Assembly (NCBI GenBank): GCA_031769625.1
Contig: JAUIMM010000582.1
Span: 124,001-188,000, forward strand
Source: Taudactylus pleione
Taxonomy: Eukaryota > Chordata > Amphibia > Anura > Myobatrachidae
Direction: 5' to 3'
DNA length: 64,000 nt
The translations under genes and the position numbers were made by a program. Within the stretch, counting starts at the first letter, position 1. Each line of letters starts with the position of its first letter. The notes beneath the pieces were generated by a model, which was given only the letters and a program-made list of their open reading frames with translations, searched no databases and was not told the origin of the DNA. Shown here in pieces: positions 46,958-58,429 of the stretch.

Positions 46958-47476
46958 GGGTCTCATTTAGCTTGGTTCGCAAGTCTGCGTTCGCACGCAC
47001 CCAGTCGATGTTTGCGGTCTGCATATGCGTACGCATCACAGGGCGCGTACTCGAACCGGCCACTGCGATCGCAAAAGCGAACGCAGCTAACACGCAGAGC
47101 CACTGAGAAATGATCGACAGAAAGTGCCATTTGGGGGTGGTGACGGGGGGTGGTCAAAGGAACGCAGGTGTGCCCGTGCATTTGAACGCCGTTACAAGGG
47201 CGTGGATAATTAAGCCCTAGCGACGGCATACGAAGCCAGAGCTCTACAAGGCGACAAGAAGCTTCGTAGAGTCATATCAAGCTCAACCGCAACTCTGCGT
47301 ATGGGTCCGATGTTACTGATGTGTTCACTGATTTGCGGATGTATATAATGGAAAGTGGGCGGCTTTATAAGCTGGTGAGCGTCTTGGTATAGTGCTGCGA
47401 TCGCAATAATTTGCATATTTTCACAACGTGTGGGCGCGTGCGATTGCAGACTTGCGATCGAAGCTGAATGAGGCCC
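46958..47476. mobile_element. Harbinger-like element, gggtctcatttagc form
   Basis: The ends gggtctcatttagcttgg and (complement) gggcctcattcagcttcg are inverted, with flanks TTA and CTA. Inside, in reverse relative to 39,930, it carries ttgaacgccgttac, gggcgtggataattaag and ggtgtgcccg landmarks. It lies 10 bp from the previous element. Confidence 0.75.
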
Positions 47477-47992
47477 CTAGTGTCCCGTTACTGCCCCCAA
47501 AGATCTGTTTCCCAAATCTTACGCTGATATTATCATGAATTGATGACAGAAGTGCATCCCCCAGCGTGTAGCTCCCACAGCGCGATGTCCCAGCACACGT
47601 GATGGACAATATAGAGGGAATATCCTTAAAGGGACAATGGTCTCCAGCCACAGCCCCTAAGCCAATAACAATTAAATAAAATGGGTTAAGGACGTATTTG
47701 CTGAGCAAGTTGGCGTCGCTGAGGGGTAAACAGTGAAAAGTTTAACAGATAATAGTATTAGATTTATACATGAAGAATAAGAGCAATGGGACCTTAGGGT
47801 GAAATGAATCTGTATAAAAGCGCTATTGATCCCCTATCTTTATCGGTGATTATTCTGTCCTAGACCAGCCCGGAATCAGCACCTGGAGCCCAGAAACCGT
47901 GAGGAATAACAACCGGTATTTTGTTTTGGTTGTTTGAGAACCCAACACAATCAAAATAATTACAACATGTACTTTTTTGTGTAATGAACTTT
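47477..47992. other. Unassigned DNA
   Basis: Nothing recognisable. Confidence 0.35.
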
Positions 47993-48555
47993 GGACCTGA
48001 TTCAGAGCTAAACGCTCTGACCAGAGCGCTCGCTCTGAATCAGGGCCCTCCTACCTTTTTTTGGAGCGTCCTCATGGACGCTCGCATAGCTGTGGTTTAC
48101 CACCCACAGCTATAGCGAGCGTCCATGATGATGGTCGCGATGGTCTTGACCATCACGACCATCGGGCTTGCGACGGAGACCCGACGGTAGGGTCTCGCTG
48201 CCGCAAGCCCTGGAGTGATTTTGGCTCTATCAGAGCCAAACTCACTCCCACTGACATCACATCAGTGGGGCAGGCTTGAGACGGTAGGCGTTCCCATGGG
48301 AACGCCTCCGTCTGGCAGGCACGCCCACCAAAGGGGGCGTGCTGTCAATCAACATCGACAGCACGTCCCCTTTGGTGCGACACCCGGAGCGATGGAGAGT
48401 CCGTTGCTCGCCGGGTCTCGCACATGTGCACGACGGAGCTCCCTCGACGTTTTATGCAAAGCTGCAGATTATCGCCTCGTAGGCGTCTCGGTGCGAATTC
48501 CATTGGCCGCAGCATTAGCATAAAGTCGCTGCTGCACCTGCTCTGAATCAGGCCT
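47993..48555. mobile_element. Harbinger-like element, about 560 bp
   Basis: Begins ggacctgattcagagcta and ends gctctgaatcaggcc. The interior matches 38,815-39,366 (cacccacagctatagcgagc, gcgttcccatggg, caacatcgacagcac). The flanks TTT and TTA do not match exactly, so the copy is somewhat older. Confidence 0.75.
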
Positions 48556-49137
48556 TATAGTTCTGCTAATCTGAATGGGAATGGGATCGCTAATTCAATT
48601 ACAATTTATAGGGAGTCGTCCTGTGTCTTTTGATCTATGTTGCAGAACCACATGTACAGTAATGCTCATAAGCCAGGCGGTACGGCATGCTGGCATGTAT
48701 AGTTCTACCTTAGCTGAGGGAACAAAGCTGGACGCTATTCCGATGTTCCCATAGTAGAGCGATGTTTTGTGGTGCTCATGCACGAAAAGTCCATTAATCC
48801 CTTACTGCGCACGTGGAAACCCAGGCGTCCTATGCTGGGCACAACTGCTAACATCAGGGGCCATGGTTAGTTGGATTAGAGGAGAGGAGCTAGAGTACAC
48901 CCCGGGTTACAGCAAATGTTGATGATGCGACCGATGTTGATTCGATGTTGGAGCATTTACAATCTCCATGGCAAATGCACAGACCGCGCAGCCTGAGAGT
49001 GAGCGGCTCAGCTTTCGTACACCCCATCATGCCGTCCCGCACAAAGGGAAGGCTGAGATTAGCATTTGTATATTCCCGCAAACCGCTATTGCGAGAGCGG
49101 CTGCGACCGCATTACCCAATATCTCTGAATCAGGCTC
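48556..49137. other. Unassigned DNA ending in a Harbinger-like right end
   Basis: The terminus atctctgaatcaggctc at about 49,120-49,137 matches the family right end, and gcgagagcggctgcgaccgc before it fits the interior. The matching left end is not evident, so a truncated copy is suspected from about 48,900. Confidence 0.45.
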
Positions 49138-49210
49138 AAATGCTGTCTATCCCTGCTCTGTATTTTGCACGTATTTAGCTGTAAAGTGGTGAAGGCGACT
49201 TGCGGACATT

Positions 49211-49661
49211 GGGCCTGATTCAGGTGTACGCTACGCCAGTGTTTCTGCAGATGGAGCGACTTTTTTGCCACTGCAAATGCATCAAAGTACATTACGTAGT
49301 CGCACGCTCTGAGTCTTTATTCGCAGTCTGAGTGACAGTCGGGGAACGTTTGGGGGTGGCAACAGAAAGTGTCAGCCAAAATGCAGGCGTGTCTCGACCG
49401 TTTCGGGCGCATGTCTGCGATCCCATACACAGGAAATACGGCTCCGACGTCTCGGTTACGGCGGCCATTCTGAGTGACTATAGACTCACTAAAGCAGTCG
49501 ATGTTTGCATGATCTCTGCGCCCCGATGCTGCATCTGTGTATGCACTTGCGGGCAGCTGCGATGGCTGCGGTGGGCGTCTCAGCCCCTACCGCTGCTGCA
49601 TTAGCATATTATTGCAAATTGCAGCTGTGGGACCATTAACCTAAAACTCTGAATCAGGCCC
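49211..49661. mobile_element. Harbinger-like element, 451 bp
   Basis: Starts gggcctgattcagg and ends ctctgaatcaggccc. It contains gagtgacagtcggggaacgt, gggggtggcaacagaaagtg and gcgatcccatacacaggaaa, which match debris at 14,155-14,330. No target duplication can be seen (ATT versus GTA). Confidence 0.75.
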
Positions 49662-49974
49662 GTAGGTAAGTCACTGGGACTGTGACCACACAATTGCGTC
49701 ATCGCGTCGCGGGCTTGTTGCAACCAGCAACTGTGTCCTTTGCCGCAGTTGCGCTGCCTCCAGCGGCCATTTTCCAACTGACATTCTGAGCAACTGTGCC
49801 CCGCCCCCGCTTAACACTGGCAAGATTACCGGCATTGTGAAACAGGGGCCGGCGCCATGATGATTTATTAATCACATCATCGGCCAACCCCCCCCCCCCG
49901 GATGGTAGGCGTCCAGGCGGGAACCCGAGTTTCAGGAGCCTCCCGGCCATTCCGGGAGACTGGGCAAGTATGAT

Positions 49975-50065
49975 ATAGATTGCAAGCTCCACTGGGACAG
50001 GGACTGATGTGAGTGCCTGAAACATTCTCTGTAAAGTGCTGCAACATATGCACGTGCTATATGAA
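49975..50065 (+). repeat. SINE/LINE tail repeat
   Basis: atagattgcaagctccactg, ggacagggactgatgtgagt and tctctgtaaagtgctgc match the tail of the SINE at 23,845-24,165. No SINE head precedes it. Confidence 0.65.
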
Positions 50066-50074
50066 TAACTATCT

Positions 50075-50090
50075 ATATATATACTGTGTT

Positions 50091-50115
<25 letters not shown>
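50075..50115. repeat. (TA)n microsatellite
   Basis: Interrupted ta run. Confidence 0.9.
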
Positions 50116-50125
<10 letters not shown>

Positions 50126-50269
50126 CTCACTGAGACGGTTGTAACACAGGAGAGGGTGTCCGTTTGTAGTAATCTCTTCCTCTATGAAATCTTGTTACAG
50201 TTGTTGCACAGAACATTCTCCCAGGAGGGCAGTGATTATGAGGGCGATGCCAACACAGAGGCCATTTGT

Positions 50270-50423
50270 GTAACGCAGAGCAAAATAGCCGGGCAATTAC
50301 ATTATGGCCTGTGGTTAAGCAGCAGATAAGGGCAGATTATATAAGTGTTGAATTTGGCTTCAGGTTCCAGCAAAGGGTTTCCTGTTCTGTGTCTGAGCAG
50401 GGAGGACAGAGCCACTGGTGAGA
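50270..50423 (+). promoter_or_regulatory. Possible tissue-specific promoter and first exon
   Basis: Within about 45 bp stand a RUNX-type tgtggtt (about 50,311), a GATA-type agataagg (about 50,324) and a TATA box tatataag (50,338-50,345). About 25-30 bp downstream begins a plausible 5' UTR, which ends at a splice-donor match ctg/gtgaga with the intron starting at 50,418. Spacing and order fit a compact TATA promoter of the blood-lineage type. No coding exon can be identified downstream before the repeats, so this is inference from motifs. Confidence 0.3.
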
Positions 50424-50569
50424 GCAAGTGTCATTCCAGCTAGATGTCCGTGTCCCAGCTGGCTCCCAGTCACTTCCAGCTCATTGCTTATTCACCTCTG
50501 GGAGGGCTGGACGTCTTGTGTACCCGCACATAGGGCAGGGGCAGCATTTCAGCCCGTCCGCAGTCACTT

Positions 50570-50665
50570 ACATAGCGCCAGGCTATTCCTTCGCGTTTTA
50601 CAATTGGGAACAGAAAAGTAATTAAACAAGGCTGAGTAATAACAGACAAAGAGGTAAGAAGTCAT
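50570..50665 (-). repeat. Tail repeat, inverted
   Basis: tacatagcgccaggctattc, gcgttttacaattgggaaca, gagtaataacagacaaagag and gtaagaag match 61,242-61,385 closely. This is the same tail family read from the other side. Confidence 0.6.
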
Positions 50666-50701
50666 TCTCACATGTTATTCTGTTTCAGAAGCCGCACGTG
50701 T

Positions 50702-50876
50702 GGGGGAGATTTAATAAAGCTTGGAGATAGATAAAATTGGAGGTAAATAGCACCAACCAATCAGCTCCTATCTGTCACTTTACAGGCTGAGTTTGAAAAA
50801 TGACAGTTAGGAGCTGATTGGTTGGTGCTATTTATCTCCAATTTTATCTCTCTCCAAGCTTTATTAAATCTCCCCC
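50702..50876. mobile_element. Palindromic MITE (accaaccaatcagctcct family)
   Basis: gggggagatttaataaagct, tggagatagataaaattgga and accaaccaatcagctccta on the left pair with the complementary right half ending ctttattaaatctccccc. It is 175 bp, with a short centre. No clear target duplication. The partial relative is at 17,032-17,103. Confidence 0.85.
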
Positions 50877-51020
50877 TTAATCCTAGTTATTTAAATATAC
50901 ATCTTTCATTTTTTAGTCTGGTTTGGATACTTCTTAACACCACTTAATATCATCATACACGTGTTTACCTTTTTATTTTAACATGTGAAGAGCAAAGAGC
51001 AGGGCCATAGGGACGGGTGT
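50877..51020. other. Unassigned DNA
   Basis: A short AT-rich stretch without recognised features. Confidence 0.35.
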
Positions 51021-51028
51021 GTGAGCAG

Positions 51029-51579
51029 CAGGGCCGTAGCTAGGATAGTGCGGCCGGTGCCATCGCACAGGGCACCACAGGGCAGGGGGCGCTGTTTGGT
51101 CCTGTCAAATTTCTGTTTATTCTCATTCTTGTTTGTAGCTTCCTCTTATTTCATCCCCAGCATATCCTGGCCACCTCTACCTCTTCCCCATGAGGCCATG
51201 GCCCTCTCTCAGGTGCAGTATATTATGTCCCTATTTATCCCCAGCATCTCCTGGCCTCCCCTATCTCTTCCCTGGCCCTTCCCCATGAGGCCATGGCCCT
51301 CTCTCAGGTGCACTATATTATGTCCCTATTTATCCCCAGCATGTCCTGGCCTCCCCTATCTCTTCCCTGGCCCTTCCCCATGAGGCCATGGCCCTCTCTC
51401 AGGTGCCCTATATTATGTCCCTATTTATCCCCAGCATCTCCTGGCCTCTCCTATCTCTTCCCTGGCCCTTCCCCATTAAGCCATGGCCCTTTTTTGGGTG
51501 CATTATGTCCCTTTGAAAAATGAGGGGGCGCCAATGCTGTTTCTGGCACAGGGCACCAAAAAGTCTAGTTACGGCTCTG
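51029..51579. mobile_element. Non-autonomous hAT element carrying a tandem repeat
   Basis: Starts cagggccgtagctagg and ends with the complement of cagagccgtaactag. It is flanked by a perfect 8-bp duplication gtgagcag (51,021-51,028 and 51,580-51,587). Its interior is largely the 95-bp tandem repeat listed next. No transposase. Confidence 0.92.
51140..51525. repeat. 95-bp tandem repeat inside the hAT element
   Basis: About four units of ccagcatctcctggcctccc, tatctcttccctggcccttc, ccatgaggccatggccctct and caggtgcactatattatgtc, spaced 95 bp (51,241, 51,336, 51,431). The first unit lacks part of the ccctggccc segment. Confidence 0.9.
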
Positions 51580-51587
51580 GTGAGCAG

Positions 51588-51689
51588 TGCCGCCAGACTA
51601 CAGTGCCCTGGGGGTGGTACCATTGCTCCCCCGCAGCCCCTGCATCTGGCTAGCAGGGTAGATTCCACTGGCACTGCTTTAGTGCCCTG
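51588..51689. repeat. Dispersed repeat fragment
   Basis: gtgccctgggggtggtacca, ctggctagcagggtagattc and cactggcactgc resemble 63,765-63,950. This was the target of the hAT insertion, as tgtgagcag continues across it. Confidence 0.4.
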
Positions 51690-54600
51690 AAGGGTGGGAA
51701 ATCTGGGCAGACATACTGTATATGTGCCAGGTGCCTCGGATGGTGAGGTGGGTACACTAAGGGTGGGATATTTGGGCAGACATACTGTATATGTGCAGGG
51801 TGCCTCTGATGGTGAGGTGGGTACACTAAGGGTGGGATATCTTGGCAGACATACTGTATATGTGCAGGGTGCCTCGGATGGTGAGGTGCCTACACTAAGG
51901 GTGGGATATCTGGGCAGACATACTGTATATGTGCAGGGTGCCTGGGATAGTGAGGTGGGTACACTAAGGGAGGGATATCTGGGCAGACATACTGTATATG
52001 TGCAGGGTGCCTCTTATGGTGAGGTGGGTACACTAAGGGAGGGATATATGGGCAGACATAGTGTATATGTGCCAGGTGCCTTGGATGGTGAGGTGGGTAC
52101 ACTAAGGGTGGGATATTTGGACAGACATACTGTATATGTGCAGGGTGCCTTGGATGGTGAGGTGGGTACACTAAGGGTGGGATATCTTGGCAGACATACT
52201 GTATATGTGCAGGGTGCCTCGGATGGTGAGGTGGGTACACTAAGGGTGGGATATCTGGGCAGACATACTGTATATGTGCAGGGTGCCTCGGATGGTGAGG
52301 TGGGTACACTAAGGGTGGGATATCTTGGCAGACATACTGTATATGTGCAGGGTGCCTCGAATGGTGAGGTGCCTACACTAAGGGTGGTATATATGGGCAG
52401 ACATACTGTATATGTGCAGGGTGCCTCTTATGGTGAGGTGGGTACACTACGGGTGGGATATCTGGGCAGACATACTGTATATGTGCAGGGTGCTTCGGAT
52501 GGTGAGGTGGGTACACTAAGGGTGGGATATCTGGGCAGACATACTGTATATGTGCAGGGTGCCTCTTATGGTGAGGTGGGTACACTAAGGGTGGGATATC
52601 TAGGCAGACATACTGTATATATGCAGGGTGCCTCTTATGGTGAGGTGGGTACACTAAGGGTGGGATATCTGGGCAGACATACTGTATATGTGCAGGGTGC
52701 TTCGGATGGTGAGGTGGGTACACTAAGGGAGGGATATATGGGCAGACATACTGTATATGTGCAGGGTGTCTCTTATGGTGAGGTGGGTACACTAAGGGTG
52801 CAATATCTGGGCAGACATACTGTATATGTGCCAGGTGCCTCGGATGGTGAGGTGGGTACACTAAGGGTGGGATATTTGGGCAGACATACTGTATATGTGC
52901 AGGGTGCCTCGGATGGTGAGGTGGGTACACTAAGGGTGGGATATCTGGGCAGACATACTGGATATGTGCAGGGTGCCTCGGATGGTGAGGTGGGTACACT
53001 AAGGGTGGGATATCTTGGCAGACATACTGTATATGTGCAGGGTGCCTCGGATGGTGAGGTGGTACACCAAGGGTGGGATATCTGGGCAGACATACTGTAT
53101 ATGTGCAGGGTGCCTCAGATGGTGAGGTGGGTACACTAAGGGTGGGATATCTGGGCAGACATACTGTATATGTGCCGGGTGCCTCGGATGGTGAGGTGGG
53201 TACACTAAGGGTGGGATATTTGGGCAGATATACTGTATATGTGCAGGGTGCCTCGGATGGTGAGGTGGGTACACTAAGGGTGGGATATTTGGGCAGACAT
53301 ACTGTATATGTGCAGGGTGCCTCGGATGGTGAGGTGGGTACACTAAGGATGGGATATCTGGGCAGACATACTGTATATGTGCAGGGTGCCTCTGATGGTG
53401 AGGTGGGTACACTAAGGGTGGGATATCTTGGCAGACATACTGTATATGTGCAGGGTGCCTCGGATTGTGAGGTGGGTACACTAAGGGTGGGATATCTTGG
53501 CAGACATACTGTATATGTGCAGGGTGCCTCGAATGGTGAGGTGCCTACACTAAGGGTGGGATATCTGGGCAGACATACTGTATATGTGCAGGGTGCCTCT
53601 TATGGTGAGGTGGGTACACTAAGGGTGGGATATCTGGGCAGACATACTGTATATGTGCAGGGTGCTTCGGATGGTGAGGTGGGTACACTAATGGTGGGAT
53701 ATCTGGGCAGACATACTGTATATGTGCAGGGTGTCTCGGATGGTGAGGTGGGTACACTAAGGGAGGGATATCTGGGCAGACATACTGTATATGTGCAGGG
53801 TGCCTCGTATAGTGAGGTGGGTACACTAAGGGTGGGATATCTGGGCAGACATACTGTATATGTGCAGGGTGCCTCGGATGGTGAGGTGGGTACACTAAGG
53901 GTGGGATATCTGGGCAGACATACTGTATATGTGCAGGGTGCCTCTTATGGTGAGGTGGGTACACTAAGGGTGGGATATCTGGGCAGACATACTGTATATA
54001 TGCAGGGTGCCTCTTATGGTGAGGTGGGTACACTAAGGGTGGGATATCTGGGCAGGCAGACATACTGTATATGTGCAGGGTGCTTCGGATGGTGAGGTGG
54101 GTACACTAAGGGTGGGATATCTGGGCAGACATACTGTATATGTGCAGGGTGCCTTGGATGGTGAGGTGGGTACACTAAGGGAGGGATATATGGGTAGACA
54201 TACTGTATATGTGCAGGGTGCCTCTTATAGTGAGGTGGCTACACTAAGGGTGGGATATCTGGGCAGACATACAGTATATGTGCAGGGTGCCTCGGATGGT
54301 GAGGTGGGTACACTAAGGGTGGGATATCTGGGCAGACATATTGTATATGTGCAGGGTGCCTCGGATGGTGAGGTGAGTACACTAAGGGTGGGATATCTTG
54401 GCAGACATACTGTATATGTGCAGGGTGCCTCGGATGGTGAGGTGGGTACACTAAGGGTGGGATATCTGGGCAGACATACTGTATATGTGCAGGGTGCCTT
54501 GGATGGTGAGGTGGGTACACTAAGGGTGGGATATCTGGGCAGACATACTGTATATGTGCCAGGTGCCTCGGATGGTGAGGTGGGTACACTAAGGGTGGGA

Positions 54601-55075
54601 TATCTGTGCAGACATACTGTATATATGCAGGGTGCCTCAGATGGTGAGGTGGCTACACTAAGGGTGGGATATCTGGGCAGACATACTGTATATGTGCAGG
54701 GTGCCTCGGATGGTGAGGTGGGTACACTAAGGGTGGGATATCTGGGCAGACATACTGTATATGTGCCAGGTGCCCCGGATGGTGAGGTGGGTACACTAAG
54801 GGTGGGATATCTGTGCAGACATACTGTATATGTGCAGGGTGCCTTGGATGGTGAGGTGGGTACACTAAGGGTGGGATATTTGGGCAGACATACTGTATAT
54901 GTGCAGGGTGTCTCGGATGGTGAGGTGGGTACACTAAGGGTGGGATATCTGTGCAGACATACTGTATATGTGCAGGGTGCCTTGGATGGTGAGGTGGGTA
55001 CACTAAGGGTGGGATATCTGGGCAGACATACTGTATATGTGCAGGGTGCCTCTTATGGTGAGGTGGGTACACTAA
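51690..55075 (+). repeat. 69-bp tandem array, about 49 units
   Basis: The unit begins gggtgggatatctgggcaga, continues catactgtatatgtgcaggg and tgcctcggatggtgaggtgg, and ends gtacactaa. Spacing is 69 bp (acatactgta at 51,711, 51,780, 51,849). As 69 is 23 codons and the unit has no stop in this frame, three long frames of 481, 340 and 341 codons exist (repeat GRHTVYVQGASDGEVGTLRV plus GYL). They are broken only by a 1-bp loss near 53,062 and a 4-bp gain near 54,053. Long frames also exist on the minus strand. Most unit-to-unit differences change amino acids, and there is no flanking gene structure, so I treat it as non-coding. Confidence 0.96.
52300..54060. repeat. Block duplication inside the 69-bp array
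   Basis: The rare variants ctcgaatgg (52,356 and 53,528) and tgcttcgg (52,491 and 53,663) recur at an offset of 1,172 bp, which is 17 units minus the 1-bp deletion. The atatatgcag variant (near 52,617 and 53,996) recurs at 1,379 bp, 20 units minus one. The change of offset suggests a gain or loss of three units after the duplication. Confidence 0.75.
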
Positions 55076-55244
55076 TTTACATTGGCGCTTATGCGTGATT
55101 TCCCTTTTCTGATCACGGGCAAAGCAAATGCCTGTGAGAAACGCTACATAAACCGGCATCACCCTCATTCGTGTTTATTGCAACACGCTTCATCACGTGA
55201 TCTGTGTAGATGCCCTTCAAAGAAGTGTGGGAGAGATGTATCAA
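55076..55244. other. Short unassigned stretch
   Basis: A transition from the 69-bp array to the gttagg-rich repeat; nothing recognised. Confidence 0.35.
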
Positions 55245-55530
55245 TGGCGGGGGATGCGGCCTGGATGCCGACGGCCTGGATGCCGACTGCCGGGATCCCG
55301 ATCAGCGTGGAAGACCGGCAAAGGAATCCTGGCATGGCTGGAGATGCCAATGCCAGAATACCGACAGGCGACAGCCGGCATCCCGATCATAGGTACAGCG
55401 GGGTCAGGTATCTGCCAGCTGGGGGGGGGGGGGGGTGGCGGGGTAGGTTAGGTTTAGGCGCCCCAGGGGGACTTAAACTGCGGGAGGGGGGAGGTTAGGC
55501 TACAGACAGGGGGGGTTAGGCAGTGGCAAA
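55245..55530 (-). repeat. gttaggtttagg-rich repeat, inverted relative to 40,650
   Basis: ctgccgggatcccgatcagc and agccggcatcccgatcatag are followed by a run of about 14 G and ggttaggtttaggcgcccc. This is the G-strand orientation of the cctaacc family. Confidence 0.65.
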
Positions 55531-55627
55531 CGCAGGATTTCTAGAGGGGGGTTCCAAATGCTTAATTTTAGAGCAAGTGTGGCCAGTGCATGAAGAGGGT
55601 ATAATGGCACTTATCCAGCTTTAATAT

Positions 55628-58046
55628 GCGTCATACATAGTGTATTTATATTTATGTGTCATAATTCCAGCATATACAGGACCAGTGATCACAGTAACCC
55701 ATTATATGTGTCATACATAGTGTATTGTGTGTCGTAATTCCAGCATATACAGGACCAGCGATCACAGTAACCCATTATATGTGTCATACATAGTGTATTG
55801 TGTGTCATAAATCCAGCATATACAGGACCAGTGATCACAGTAAGCCATTATATGTGTCATACATAGTGTATTGTGTGTCATAAATCCAGCATATACAGGA
55901 CCAGTGATCACAGTAAGCCATTATATGTGTCATACATAGTGTATTGTGTGTCATAATCCCAGCATTTACAGGACCAGTGATCACAGTAACCCATTATATG
56001 TGTCATACATAGTGTATTGTGTGTCATAATTCCAGCATATACAGGACCAGCGATCACAGTAACCCATTATATGTGTCATACATAGTGTATTGTGTGTCAT
56101 AATTCCAGCATATACAGGACCAGTGATCACAGTAACCCATTATATGTGTCATACATAGTGTATTGTGTGTCATAATCCCAGCATATACAGGACCAGTGAT
56201 CACAGTAACCCATTATATGTGTCATACATAGTGTATTGTGTGTCATAATTCCAGCATATACAGGACCAGCGATCACAGTAACCCATTACATGTGTCATAC
56301 ATAGTGTATTGTGTGTCATAATTACAGTATATACAGGACCAGAGATCACAGTAACCCATTATATGTGTCATACATAGTGTATTGTGTGTCATAATTCCAG
56401 CATATACAGGACCAGCGATCACAGTAACCCATTATATGTGTCATACATAGTGTATTGTGTGTCATAATTCCAGCATATACAGGACCAGTGATCACAGTAA
56501 CCCATTATATGTGTCATACATAGTGTATTGTGTGTCATAATTCCAGCATATACAGGACCAGTGATCACAGTAACCCATTATATGTGTCATACATAGTGTA
56601 TTGTGTGTCATAATTCCAGCATATACAGGACCAGCGATCACAGTAAGCCATTACATGTGTCATACATAGTGTATTGTGTGTCATAATTCCAGCATATACA
56701 GGACCAGTGATCACAGTAACCCATTATATGTGTCATACATAGTGTATTGTGTGTCATAATTCCAGCATATACAGGACCAGTGATCACAGTAACCCATTAT
56801 ATGTGTCATACATAGTGTATTGTGTGTCATAATTCCAGCATATACAGGACCAGTGATCACAGTAACCATTATATGTGTCATACATAGTGTATTGTGTGTC
56901 ATAATTCCAGCATATACAGGACCAGTGATCACAGTAACCCATTATATGTGTCATACATAGTGTATTGTGTGTCAGAATTCCAGCATATACAGGACCAGTG
57001 ATCACAGTAACCCATTATATGTGTCATACATAGTGTATTGTGTGTCAGAATTCCAGCATATACAGGACCAGTGATCACAGTAACCCATTATATGTGTCAT
57101 ACATAGTGTATTATGTGTCATAATTCCAGCATATACAGGACCAGTGATCACAGTAACCCATTATATGTGTCATACATAGTGTATTGTGTGTCATAATTCC
57201 AGCATATACAGGACCAGCGATCATAGTAATAGTAACCCATTATATGTGTCATACATAGTGTATTGTGTGTCATAATTCCAGCATATACAGGACCAGCGAT
57301 CACAGTAACCCATTATATGTGTCATACATAGTGTATTGTGTGTCATAATTCCAGCACATACAGGACCAGTGATCACAGTAACCCATTATATGTGTCATAC
57401 ATAGTGTATTGTGTGTCATAATTCCAGCATATACAGGACCAGTGATCACAGTAACCCATTATATGTGTCATACATAGTGTATTGTGTGTCATAATTCCAG
57501 CATATACAGGACCAGTGATCACAGTAACCCATTATATGTGTCATACATAGTGTATTGTGTGTCATAATTCCAGCATATACAGGACCAGTGATCACAGTAA
57601 CCCATTATATGTGTCATACATAGTGTATTGTGTGTCATAATTCCAGCATATACAGGACCAGTGATCACAGTAACCCATTACATGTGTCATACATAGTGTA
57701 TTGTGTGTCATAATTCCAGCATACACAGGGCCAGTGATCACAGTAACCCATTACATGTGTCATACATAGTGTATTGTGTGTCATAATTCCAGCATATACA
57801 GGACCAGCGATCACAGTAACCCATTATATGTGTCATACATAGTGTATTATGTGTCATAATTCCAGCATATACAGGACCAGTGATCACAGTAACCCATTAT
57901 ATGTGTCATACATAGTGTATTGTGTGTCATAATTCCAGCATATACAGGACCAGTGATCACAGTAACCCATTATATGTGTCATACATAGTGTATTGTGTGT
58001 CATAATTCCAGCATATACAGGACCAGTGATCACAGTAAGCCATTAG
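55628..58046. repeat. 73-bp tandem array, about 33 units
   Basis: The unit is ccagcatatacaggaccagt, gatcacagtaacccattata, tgtgtcatacatagtgtatt and gtgtgtcataatt, spaced 73 bp (accag at 55,681 and 55,754). Units are very uniform, with a few recurring variants (caccagcg, attacatg, gtcagaatt). One unit near 57,225 has a short agtaat insertion. Because 73 is not a multiple of three, no long frame arises. Confidence 0.97.
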
Positions 58047-58429
58047 ATGTGGCAGTAGGTCCATCCTGTCTGAGCTGAATGTTGTTATGTCAGATGTGGG
58101 CACCATTCCAGAGCTTTGGAGCAAGTCCGGGAGCCTGGGGGAGCAGCAGAAGAAACTACCACTGCCCTGGACATATATGTATATAATGGTCTCGTCATGC
58201 AGTGGATAGTGTATTATTATACAGTATTACTTAACCCTATTGATGGTCTATAGCAGTGCACCATTCACGGTGCATGTTTTCCAGATCTCCTAGTTGGTGC
58301 ACAGGTGTATTTATTACTGGCTGACACATGTTAAAAGATCCACAGGTGGTGCTAATTATTTCATTTGTGATACTGAGAAGACCATGCAGAACTAGTAACA
58401 TTCCTTCATATTACTATTTCTATTTGTGG
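58047..58429. other. Unassigned DNA
   Basis: Nothing recognisable. Confidence 0.35.
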
